Origin: Atopsyche davidsoni
Lineage: Eukaryota > Arthropoda > Insecta > Trichoptera > Hydrobiosidae
NCBI GenBank assembly: GCA_022113835.1
Contig: JAILWY010000009.1
Location: 17,708,001 to 17,772,000 of the forward strand
Reading direction: 5' to 3'
DNA: 64,000 nucleotides
Below are positions 48,644 to 60,020 of this stretch, piece after piece. How positions within the stretch are numbered: position 1 is the stretch's first letter; each line of letters opens with the position of its first letter. Position numbers and translations under genes: made by a program. The notes beneath the pieces were generated by a model. That model did no database searches. It was not told where the DNA came from and saw only the letters and a program-made list of their open reading frames with translations.

Positions 48644-50325
48644 GTAAGTAACCTCTTTGATATATTAAACGGAAGTCCACGCAGTGCTTTAGGCTAGTAT
48701 AAAGCGTAATAATTATTCTTCTGTTTCATTATAAACCTACTCATATATTTAAAATGATTATTTAAATATATTTTATCACAATGGTATGCGCATTTTTTTT
48801 TGTTTAAAATTAAAGATACTATCTGTTCTTGGCTTTGACTCTGCATTAGGTATATACTATAAAAATTGAAATGAAGTACTGTGGCGGTACTAGATATAAT
48901 AATCGTAGAAGCTGTCTTGTAAGCAGATGAATATAAAATATAAGCTGTTTTTAAAATATTTTTCCAATGGATTCTACTGCAGTGTTGACGAAACTGGAAG
49001 CAAAAATAATATTTTAAAAATGGGCGTATCACTATATACTTTTTATTTTCCAAAACTGGATTTCTTGTAAGTCTTTTCTGTAAAAAATATTCAATACTAC
49101 CAAAATACTTCGTTTCACCTTTCACGTTTTTTGGCGTTCTATTATGTTTTAAGTCGAAATTCCCAAGATTTCGGCTCTGATACTAGGGCCATCATAAGTG
49201 GTTCAAGGAGGCATCTTAAAAAATAGATTTTAATATAATAGAAAAATAGACAAGTCAAGTCCAAAAGATCAGAGATATTTTTAAAAACGCAAAATTGCAA
49301 TATGTGAAATAAAGTTGGCCACCACAACCTACGTACTCTGGTTATATAGAGTTTATTTCCAAGAACTAGCAAATAAGTCCTCGCTTGCTAGGACAGAGCC
49401 TGCATTCCTGCATCGGCCTGGCGACTTTCAGGCAAGGGAGAAATACTTACTCTCGGCCAAGTGCTTCTACTGGAAGTTATTCTACCGGAACATAAATAAG
49501 TTTTTTACTTTGAGGCGGCTTTGTTTGACATGCTCTCAGCAATGAACTCTCAAAATGTTGCGTCTTGTGAAAATTTTCAGTTTATTTATGTTTGATGATA
49601 TTCCACAAAGTCCTCTCTATAAAATAATAAATATATTAAATACACATAAAACAATTGTCTAATTGTCTAGTGCGGTATACCTAAGTATGTTTGTAATTGA
49701 GCCACAGAGCTTTATTTAAGAAGTCAGATGGACTTGACGTAAACTCTTTAATACAGTGTATTAAGACCTCAGTTAAAACTTAGTCAATATGACCAACCAG
49801 TTTATGGTAATAAACATAAAACATAAGATTAAGTATTCAATCCGATCTGACTCGCCAGGTCTTTTGAATCCAGTGATTTCACCCAACGCTGACGCAATTT
49901 AATACTGTTCATAAGCGGGAATTAAGTATCTCTTACATTACAAAGTCACCTCTAATGCTGAGATATGATAATATGAATGATAAAGGACACCGTACACCAA
50001 AACTGCCTACCAGAAACCCATGGCCACAATGACAAAATCTCACTGGATTATTTCTTATACTCATTTCAAGCACATGCTTTGCAGAATCTGTTATTCGGCT
50101 CTGCTTTTCACTTTGTTCGTAATCGCCTAGAATAATAAATTAAGGTATTACATATATAACTCAAGGCATTTCTTATCACATAGGTAAATATTTAAGTGAT
50201 AAAGTTGTAATATTAAAAGTTGGGGCGAGTCATTGAATTTTAAATTAATATTCATAAAATAAAGTAAAATATACTTTTTTTAAGTCTCGAGGAAGAAGAG
50301 TTTTTAAAAATATTTTGTAATGATT
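48644..50325. other. AT-rich sequence with islands at 49370-49560 and 49840-50140
   Basis: No gene supported. The second island ends with TAATCGCCTAG at 50120-50130, the third copy of this 11-mer in the window. Confidence 0.4.
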
Positions 50326-50326
50326 T

Positions 50327-50335
50327 CACACACAC

Positions 50336-50398
<63 letters not shown>
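50327..50398. repeat. Compound (CA)n(TA)n microsatellite
   Basis: About 20 bp of CA repeat followed by about 46 bp of TA repeat. Confidence 0.95.
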
Positions 50399-50400
<2 letters not shown>

Positions 50401-52324
50401 GATAATATAGCGTATTACCAAAATTACGGCATTGTTCGATAAATTGGACCTAATACGGCAATTTTCGCTTTAACGTTGCGGATATATTTATTTTCCGGTC
50501 GGTACATTAATCTTTCCCAACGTATCGTACCGAGCTGTGACGTAAACGTAATGAGCCGTTCAAAAGAAAGATATCCATCCGTCATCAACCGGCCAAAGTA
50601 AACTCGGCTAAAGACTCAGAGCTTTTAGTTTAACGGATAAAGCTGTCAGCTTTCGCGACGATATATCTAAATAAGATCCACGCACATTATGCAGGAACTA
50701 TAGGGGTAGATTTGAAAAATGCGACGACTGGCTTTAAAAGACTTCTATTGCTTTGCTGAAAATGAAATGCATTCTAAATAAGTTAATATCATGATGCTAC
50801 GTTTATAATAAATCATTTAAAATCAAAAATATTTGTTGAAATGTATGATTTTGAATTAAAGAGATGTTACTGAATATTTGACATCTAAAAATTCTATTCT
50901 GTCCACAAAAAAAATAAAATAAGAATGAATATTTTTTTAACGGGCTCATTCAGAGCAGGCTGTCTACTTACACTATCCATACACCACTTACAGAAGTTCG
51001 CAGACAGTATCCGTTCCAAATTTCACAGTAGAAGCCTTGCTACTTTTTGGGGGGTAGTTCTTTAATATGCACCCCGAACAGGCTTAGGGTAGAAGCTTGC
51101 AATTAAGTGGTCTCATTAGCATCCACAATAAGTAAGGCTTACTTGTCAACCACATTCACACGTCCTCTGGGGGGAGGTTCTCTTGGATAAATGTTCCGCA
51201 CGTAGAGGCCTTAATTGAATCTACTTAACATACGTACAGATACGATGGTAGTGTAGGAAAAGCTCTTTAGAAGAAATGTGCTGTGTGAATGTGTACTGAA
51301 AAATATAAGTTACTTGTTATAACAATCACGTGCCCAAGACATTTTAATCAACAACTATTTTCAAAAAATAAGATCTCCTTTACCATTTACGGTTATAAAT
51401 TACTTGTTTATAAAATAGTTTCGTGAATCATTTACTCATCCTTATGTGGATATATGCATATTTTTCACGTATGTCTTATTTTATGAATTATACTTGATAA
51501 ATATTTAAAATTAACTAATTAAATAACAAAAATTTATTCGTAATATTCACATTATTAAGATAAAAGAAAATAATTAAATTGAAAAAATGTGTTAAAACTT
51601 TATTTTCAAGTGTATTACGCAATTTAATAACGTTTGTGTAATTCTAAAATGAATAAAAGAACTTTGTAATAAAATAGCAAAGAGCAAACATTTCGAGTGT
51701 AAAACGTTCAATAAATTTGATATATTCGGATAATAAAAGAAAAGAGAATATTAAGTCGTTACTAATGAAGCGGTCTGTTTTAATAGGGTCTTTGACATTC
51801 TGACCCACTGGTTATTTTAAAAAATTTGAATTTCTTTCCGAGAAAAATCGCAATTTCCCGCAATTTACTTAATCTACTATTCTCTTTTATGCAGTTAAGT
51901 AAATCTTGAAGCATCTGTCGCGAGCTCTAAGAAATTCTCCACACTTTTATCACTTTTTGCTGACCGTTTCGAAAACCCAACGAATTTATGTAATTAAAAA
52001 TACTTGCGGAAATTCTCTTCAGCTTTTGAGGCGGTGCGAAGTCAAAGACTAACTCCGCCCGATATTTGATATTAATTTAGTGAAAACCTCTTTAAGTAGA
52101 ATTTCAACAGAATATTATAAAATATACTGCAGTCATATGTTTTCATTTGAGCAACTTAAATAACACCGTTGACTAATTGTTCGTTGTGTTGTGGTTTCAG
52201 GAGGAATTTGGTTTTATTTAAATATGTCGTTTTATTGTCTTCGAGACTTCCAAAAAATTTGTCAAATAAATTACCCTTGTAGCGACTATACTACAACCAT
52301 ACAATAACCATTTTCTGGGATTTA
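50399..52324. other. Non-coding sequence with islands at 50480-50760 and 50940-51260
   Basis: Balanced-composition blocks without supportable frames, separated by AT-rich sequence. The second holds two G-runs (GGGGGG at about 51049 and 51171) in similar contexts. Possible regulatory blocks. Confidence 0.35.
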
Positions 52325-52813
52325 CAAAGTGTGATCTACATTGACTACCTGGAGAAGGGCAAAACTATGGGACTACGAAGAGCTCTACTATGCCGAATTA
52401 TTGGGCTGATTCGACCCCGAATTGCAGAAAAAACGGCCCCATTTGGCGAAGAAAAAAGTGCTCTTCCACCATGATAACGCACAGGCTTACACCTCCGCCG
52501 TTGCCATTGCCAAATTGTTCGAATTGCATTAAGAACTGCTCCTTCATCCACCGTATTCTCCAGATTTGGCCATTTTTTCTCGCAGATTTGTTTCCAAACT
52601 TGAAAAAGTCACTCGCCGGGCAGAAATTTAAGTCGAATGAGGAGGTCATCGCCGCCACGGAGGCCTACTTTGCAGACCTCGAGAAAACGTATTTTTCAGA
52701 TGGGTTAAAGAAGTTGGAGCATCGCTGGGTCAAGCGTATCGAGCTAAAAGGAGACTTTCCAAAATTTTCGTTTTTCTTTTGTAGGCAAAGTACTTATCGG
52801 ACCGCCCTCGTAT
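52325..52813 (+). pseudogene. Decayed mariner transposase, C-terminal part with 3' terminal repeat
   Basis: Fragments in shifting frames match mariner transposases: IDYLEKGKT near 52340, YYAELL near 52385, KKRPHLAKKKVLFHHDNA with the second catalytic Asp (codon 52473-52475), HPPYSPDLA near 52545-52570, and NEEVIAATEAYFADLEKTYF near 52637-52697. In-frame stops occur (TGA near 52406, TAA 52530-52532); the segment after PDLA that should carry the third catalytic Asp is altered. The 3' end TACTTATCGGACCGCCCTCG looks like a mariner terminal repeat beside TA. Dead copy; the 5' end was not found. Confidence 0.88.
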
Positions 52814-52839
52814 ATCAATTTTGAAAATGATACATCGTT

Positions 52840-53110
52840 TTGCACCGGGGCCAGGTGTGCCCACTCACACCTGAAGCGGGCCTCACAGATGGGGTCGCTT
52901 TCAGCCGGTGCACTGCAGTTGAGCCTTCCTGCTTAACCTGATGACGTAATTAAGATTTCGGGTGTAATTGCAGGGCCGCAGTGTGCGCCTGCGGTTAACA
53001 GATGAGGTGGGGGTTAACCTTTGACCCGGGGTGACTGCACACGAGGGGCTTAGTGATAAAGTTGCATCTGAGTAAGAAGGCTGCTACCAGAGGGTCACTC
53101 TGTCTCCGTC
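52840..53110. other. GC-rich island with paired E-boxes
   Basis: Directly after the mariner remnant. CAGGTGTG (52852-52859) and CACACCTG (52866-52873) are a perfect inverted pair; ACCTTTGACCCGGGG (53018-53032) resembles a nuclear-receptor half site. No coding frame. Strong candidate for a conserved regulatory block. Confidence 0.45.
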
Positions 53111-54619
53111 GATATCATATTTAGTCTGTAATGAATTTCGCTAATATAAGTCGCAAAGGTGTAATACATACAGAACAATGTTTTATTTTGATATTGCGTA
53201 ATATAACAATATTTCAAAAATGTTGTTTGTTTTTAAAAAAATCTAAATTTTGTACCCAGGGAATGAAATCTAATCAATACGACGATTTACTCTCATATGA
53301 AAAAATATAGATAAAACGCAAATTTTCTATAGAAGGTATATTATCGTTCACTTTGACGTGTTTCCGGGTCGATTCCGGTCCCAGCAGTCAATTTCTGTTA
53401 TGAAATTTCACTATCTATATGGCGACCTAAAAAGGTCACCCGGGGAGTAAGTAGGTGGCAATGAGACGATTTTTATGTGTGTCAACCCGCGTCAGGAGTG
53501 TCTCGAATGGCCGCCCTACCCAGTCTCCCCGTCCGTGGCTGTTGTGAATATTGTTGTATGATAATATGGTTTTTTTTTTTGAATAAGGTAAATGCTGTCC
53601 TAAAAGTATATAATATCGATATAAAACATGATGAGAGTGTAAAAATAAACATTCTTGGTGAACCAGAGTTTGACATTTATATACATAAAAAAAAAACATT
53701 ACCCATCAAAAACAAAGATTTCATTTTACACGATCATGTCCAAACTTCAGAATGCGTGAATATTATATTTACAAAAAAATTAGACACGAAGATCTTTTAA
53801 TATTATTGTATTGTTCATTCCTTTTTTTTAGTTTTCAAAGTCTACTTTATAATATGATGAGCAAATGCAAACGAGACAATTCAAATGTCGGAAACCAAAA
53901 AAACTACATACACTTAATTAAACAAAAAAAACATATTTTTCATTTGAGTAAACAAATCATTAAACAGTTTTAAAATGTGTATAGGCTGTTGAATAATAAA
54001 ATTCTTCGGAACTGATTTTATTTGCAAAATATTTAAATTATTGCAGATTACATTAATTGCTTTTTTACAGTTATAATAAATTCGGATCGCTATTTATTGA
54101 GATTAACACTAATTCCCTTTGAATTATTGCACGCTGTTAAAATGAAATCGACGATTTTTGAAACTGCAAATGTATATATTTTTAATCAAATCAGAAAATT
54201 TCGTGTGTGTTTTAAAGATTACAATAGAAATATTTTTCCTATCAATCAACTCTTTTTTAATTTATTCATAATGATTGAATAGTTTTTATCCAAATAATTT
54301 TATTTGTTATTTAAAATATCATCGATATAGTATACTTAAAAGCTTATTTATTTTGGCGAATGCACTAACAACCTTCAACAGTTTATTGTGAAATAAAAAA
54401 AAAATTCTGAGCATAGTACTTTTATTCAACATTCTCTTTGGATTCCTTGAGTAAAACGCTTTGTACTGGTCTATGTTTCCGACGTTTCGGTTCCGGTACT
54501 AGGATCATTTTCAGGGATTGGATATTTTAATATGTCATGCTGATCACTTGCATTCAAACGCACTACTCTGAGATACACTAAGCTGAAAAATCGTCAGGAA
54601 AACACCGAGGATATCCCAA
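53111..54619. other. Non-coding sequence with island at 53340-53560
   Basis: A 107-codon frame (53477-53800) begins in the island and runs into AT-rich sequence; no domain seen. A hammerhead-core-like motif lies at 54484-54514 (minus). Confidence 0.35.
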
Positions 54620-55643
54620 TCTACTATAATAATAGCCATTGTGTGTTTGTATGTTTGTATGTATGTATGTTTCATTTTTCCGTTCTGTATAGAATATCTT
54701 AAAAGATACAACGCTGATTTTTTGCACATAAGTTAAGTAAATTTTTCCGCAGCTATGTGCCGAATTTCAAGACGATAGGATAATATTTTCATTCATAAAC
54801 TTTAAAATATGCTTTAGCGAATTTCAATATGTACGAATTATATGATTCAGTTCTTCACCGTGAGAATTTCAAATTTAGAACTTTTACAAAAAAAACAAAT
54901 TTTATATGCTTCTAAGAAATTTCCAGCTTATGTCAGTTTGACACAAACGCCATCTCCATTTTTTTATCGAAATTGCATTAGAAATTATTAATCACATCAT
55001 TAATAACTCAAAATAACACCTTCTACGCACAGAAAACGTAATTAAAAAAGAATTGCACAATTGAACGTGATAAAGACTGCATCAAATAAAGAACAGTGCA
55101 GTGAAAAGTGATGCGTTGTTTGTGACACGAAATGTGACATAAATGTCAAGCAATGAGTTGGAAGGAAAACGTGAGCAGCGTCTTCTTAAAATTCGAGTAC
55201 GCGCATCGACCTCAAGACAAAAAGAAACTGATGCACAGCGAACGCTGCGTTTGTCTTCGGATTAATTAGTGTGACCTGTCGATTCTGCAATGCTTTACAT
55301 TATCAAGCAGAAAACCCATCAGATGGAAAGTTCAACAGTTCAAGTGCACAAAGATAAAGTGAAACTACCAGCAAGGCCTATTTCCCCAGTATATTTAAAG
55401 GATATTTATAATGTAAATTTCAAGAGAAAAATAAGATCATACAATAACAGTATATCTTTTGCATCAATGGGAGCTAAATTAACAGTGGGCCACTCTGCTT
55501 CAAAGTTCAAGGCCAAGTATATTACAGAACTTTGCACCTTCATCCAACTGATGGTACAAAATTAAAGCATTATTCATCTTATTATGTTCAAACACTATCG
55601 CATCGTTCATCAAATACGTCATTTTATGACGGGCTACATTGCT
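54620..55643 (+). mobile_element. Helitron 5' part, non-functional
   Basis: Starts with TCTACTATAATAATAGCC after an A, as Helitron 5' ends usually do (TC, inserted between A and T), followed by a TGTATGTT-rich leader. At 55143-55265 a 40-codon frame reads NELEGKREQRLLK and STSRQKETDAQRTLRL, like the basic leader segments of Helitron proteins. Then 55290-55480 reads FKRKIRSYNNSISFASMGA and, after a frameshift near 55480, GPLCFKVQGQVYYRTLH in a second frame (55487-55643), matching the start of the Helitron N-terminal (Rep-like) region. Helicase and 3' hairpin were not found. Confidence 0.82.
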
Positions 55644-55669
55644 AGTATCATATAATAACAATGACTGAC

Positions 55670-55920
55670 AAATCCTACGAACACAATCATGTTTGAGAGT
55701 TCAGGTCTCCAATTCGCGCGAGTTATTTCAGGGACCAGATTTAGCCGGTAATTAGTTACGCAAACACGCCCTATCTCACGTCATTAATGGCGATATACAG
55801 TGCTTCAATGTACCGTGGCCAGATCATTAGAATGTCCCCACAATTAGTTGCTGACACGCGGGCAGTTTGTCTTCTAGACAAACGCGTCCCTTGCGGGCAG
55901 TGCTGCAAAAATACATGCAA
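55670..55920. other. GC-richer island, no gene recognised
   Basis: A 121-codon frame (55787-56152) starts here and continues into AT-rich sequence with one hydrophobic stretch. Composition change mid-frame and lack of motifs argue against a gene. Contains the inverted pair TTTGTC/GACAAA around TTCTA (55867-55883). Confidence 0.3.
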
Positions 55921-58900
55921 TATTTTCAGGAAAGAAACAATGAGAAAGCACGTTATTCAAACGAGAAAAAAATTACATTTAAAATATATTATAATGTTTA
56001 ATTTGTTAGTTGCCATTTATAGTATTGCAAGTGTTTGTTTGTGCTTGGTGTTTTACTCAATTTTCAGATACCGGAATCTCGAACTTGAACGCAACCAAAT
56101 TCCGAAATACTCAGTGATTCTTTTATTGTTTAAGGTTGTAATTTTAAAATAAATTCAATTCAATACATGTTGTTGATTCAACTCAAATAAGCGTGAGCCA
56201 AATCAACCCGGGATTTCCATCAGGACAGGAATGTTTCGATCAAGAGACAAAGTCCAATCACTTAGCAAGGCAACCTCTATTATAGTTGAATAATATACAT
56301 TCAAAGACAAAGAAATTCAAATTTGTTCACAATTTCAGTTTTTATTAATCAATATAGAAAATATACTTGACAATAACATAAAATAACAAAAAAATAAATT
56401 TAATTTCCCATCACGTATTGACTCAAAGCAACTAAAAGTAGGCTTGTGAATTTGATAACATAAAAATAATGCAAGATTTTCATAAAATATTAAAATAAAT
56501 TTTAAAAACTATTTTCTACGTTTTAAATTAATTGGATCTCATAGAAGTGGTGAGATATTATATATATTCAGGTGGTGCTTACTTTTGGCAGGCAAACGTG
56601 ATTACGGCTATGGGGTCAGTCTGACAGCTGACCTTGTTTAGACGTCCCGAAGGGTTATTATAGGAAATATACAAGGGTGAGTTAGGGGTGATGTATAGCA
56701 AAGTGGTGTATTTGTAGCAATAACTGTCGACAAATTAAGATTTTATGGAAAAGGGAGACTTAAATCTAAAATTAATATATTTATTTTATTCTTAATTTCA
56801 TTATTCATAAATTTTGAATTGGTATTTTAGCATGCTATATTTTTTGTACTTAAAATCGGATGAAAAGTTTTCGCTTAAAAATACTTATTATTAAATCGTA
56901 TATTATTAATATATCACTTAAAGTTGTATAGGTATTAAAATGAAATATAAAACTACACTTCTTTAATTAAATTTGACATGAATTCTCTTTAGAAATAACA
57001 CAATCTCGGCAGCGCAGGCCATTTCGTCGTCAATCTTTTTACTAAGTTGACGGAGTAAACTTTTTAAATGAAAATGAATGGAGACAGGCACATGAGACTA
57101 AACTTGTCCTTTAGGAAATTAAGCTCAAAGCAGGGCTGGACATGGAGGACAGATTGCCATACTTTCAACTGAGAAATATCTGCACCTTATCAGAGCCAGG
57201 AACTTAAAAAAAACTATCTTGAAAATTTAGTCCTCTGTGAAATAAAAAAAAAAGTTTAAATATGGTACATTATTGAATTCATTGTATTATTTTTAAATCT
57301 AATAATCTTCATTCTGAGAAATCATTTACCAGATTTGGCTGCGTAGAGAAGACGTGTTTAAATAATAACAAAATTACAATAATTAAATATAAAAGCCATA
57401 GAATGCGACTTTAGGGTCGCGTGCCTTTGAACTCCATTCGTTTCAAAGCATTGGTTTCAAATATCACAATGTACTTGCTTTTAGTCAAAAACTACAATTC
57501 TAACCCAACATTAAAAGATATACTAACCGTGTTATGTATACGTTTTTTACACTTTAAAAATTATTAGAAATACAGATTTTATTAAATGAATTCAAAATAA
57601 TAGTAAAACTATTAATTAATAATTTATTTATTTTCAAGTATATCAACGAATTTTAAATGAATAATACTGTCATGTTGTGTTTTAAATTATATTTTGAGCT
57701 ATTTTTGTACGTGTTATTTTTGTTTGACATAAAATAAACAGTTAACTTAAAAACTTGGCTGTGTTAATATTGATGTCTCTAATTTGTAGTTGTATTAAGG
57801 GTAGCAACCCTGTCTGCAAGGAAAGCGATGGAAAATTTTGTAGCAGGTTGTACTATGACTATTCTGGCAAGAGACCAACACGTTAAGAGCCGTTACGGAG
57901 CTTTAAACTTTATCCATTTTTTTTTAGTTTTGTAATCAAATTGATTAATTACTTGTTTAATAAAAGCAAATTGACTGAAATTTAACAGAAAAGTTATATT
58001 TTAATCTTCAAAAGTGCTATATTAAACCAACGTCGATGAAATAATTATTGTAAGTTATTGTAGCACGAAATATTTAGTAAGGTTAAAAAATTTTAGCGTA
58101 GTAATTTTTACGTAGTAGATTATATAACGTTTGGTGTATTTGGTGGTAAGCCATATTAAGGTTTATTAGGTTTTAACAAAATATATATTTACAGGAAGAG
58201 CAGTTAAGAAGGGTTACTAAGAAGTTAGAGCACCATGTAGAGTTGCCAATTATGTGATTTTTTTATCGTTTCATCTATACTTAAAAGTGGTTCTCTCAAC
58301 ACATATTTAAAATATTTGAGAATTTTTTTACTTATAAGGATAAGTACAGAATTACATAACAATCTTAGTATCAGTTTTCTTTATTAGATAATGATGTCAT
58401 TGATTTTCGAGTTGACTATGTGAATAATTAATAATTTAAAACCTACAAAATATGATATATTAATGTCAAGAGTAAATTTTTTCATAAAATTTCATCTGAC
58501 TAAGTGCTATTTTTCACTTAAATATTTAATACTATCTATAAAATTAACTGTAAATAAAAATACGTTATCGAAAACTCATAAAGATACACACACAAGTCAG
58601 ATTGTAAAATACTCATTTTATAATAATAAATGAGCTTCAAATCTCATATATTATTTTACAATTATGTTTTAAAATGTCATTTTATTAATGTGTAATCAAT
58701 ATATAATACTTTAAACATTTTAAGCATAAATCTAAGTGGTTTTTAATTATTATTTTATTAAAATTGAAGCTGAATATTTTTTTTTACCAACAAGAGTAAG
58801 CAATCAGATAATTCATATAAATCGAATACCAAAAAAACTTTATGTAAAATTATTATTTTGATTATAGACTTAATATGCAAAGTTGACTTTTATCAAACTT

Positions 58901-59800
58901 AAAATGTTCCTCAGGCAATCGAAACAGCATTCTTAATATCTAAATGGGAATTTTCAATCAATCTTCAGTGAAAATTAAAAAGGTATTTCAACTTAGTCGT
59001 AGAGGTGGAATATTATTCAGTGGCGGCTCACGATGTTGATTGTATTTGATTTAATTAACAGGCGGTTACCCTCGTCACTTGAAACGTGCCCCACGACTGT
59101 ATACACTCTGTATCTACTATAGTTAGTCAACTTAGTCATTCTGAGTATGGTAAGTACACTTTTATTGAAAAAATTAAAAAAAAAAACCTTGAGCTCAATA
59201 ATCATAAATAAACAGGTGAGAATTAGACTTGACTGCCAATTTTTACTGTAATAATTCAATGAATCTTGAAATTTTTAATGAAGTTTAATTTTATATGTTT
59301 TGCAATGAATATACATTTATTCGGCTTTAATTGGTTGAAATGTTTTCTCAATTAAAAATTAACTGATAGTAAATTTATGACAAAATCAAAACGAACCATG
59401 TGCCTTAATTATTTTAACCGAACACTTGGTTTTAACACTCGTTTATAATATTTTTAGTAAATATATATTTTATTTAAATCCACTATACGCTTTATTAAAA
59501 TATCACATTTAAAATCAACTTAAAATGATGATACCAAAATATATAAACTTCACCTATATAATTATGTATTTTCTAAAAAAATCATATTCCAAACGCGATA
59601 TTTTTCTGTAAAAACCTACACTGCACAAATCTATCATGAATCCCCATGTCTTGGTTTCTTCGCAATTTTATACGGGATATTAAATTCTGAGGATATTTAC
59701 TATATCGCTTATAGTTATAGAACTAAGCATTCATTTACAAAAAAAAACTTAACGCCTGAACGTTTAGCTATTCATAAATTATCATTAGTCTTATTTTCCT
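55921..59800. other. AT-rich non-coding sequence
   Basis: Small GC-richer patches at 56570-56720, 57000-57180, 57390-57450 and 57790-57900. No gene. CAGTGGCGGCTCA near 59020 resembles the CAGTGGCGTGCA repeat motif. Confidence 0.45.
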
Positions 59801-59809
59801 GATTTTCTG

Positions 59810-60020
59810 CAACCACTGAACTTGACCGCAAGACCATTCAAGCTTAGAAGACTTCTGGTCTTAGGCAGATTGGCCTCGAACAAAAGTGGCCGTAATGCCA
59901 ATTACGACTGAGGTCTAACTTGCGACAAGTTAGACCTCAGGACTCAGGGCGAGAGCTAATGACAACAGGAAACTTGGTCTAGCCATCGACGTGTGCTCAA
60001 ATGGAGTTTCTGGTAAATCC
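59810..60020. other. GC-richer island with three successive hairpins
   Basis: Hairpins: AAGAC/GTCTT (59848-59862), CGTAAT/ATTACG (59891-59906) and a 15-bp perfect one, CTGAGGTCTAACTTG with its complement (59908-59922, 59926-59940, 3-nt loop CGA). The region has no coding frame. Confidence 0.6.

Noticed and set aside
48694..49125. 143-codon minus-strand frame
   Set aside because: AT-rich with low-complexity Ile/Tyr/Lys content, no domain and no splice or promoter support; expected by chance in this composition.
55787..56152. 121-codon plus-strand frame with a hydrophobic stretch
   Set aside because: Composition switches from GC-rich to AT-rich mid-frame and no motif is seen; more likely a non-coding island followed by random sequence.
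58196..58258. Exon-like segment after TTTACAG reading EEQLRRVTKKLEHHVELPIM then stop
   Set aside because: The acceptor is weak (AT-rich rather than pyrimidine-rich) and the peptide too short to recognise; no partner exon.
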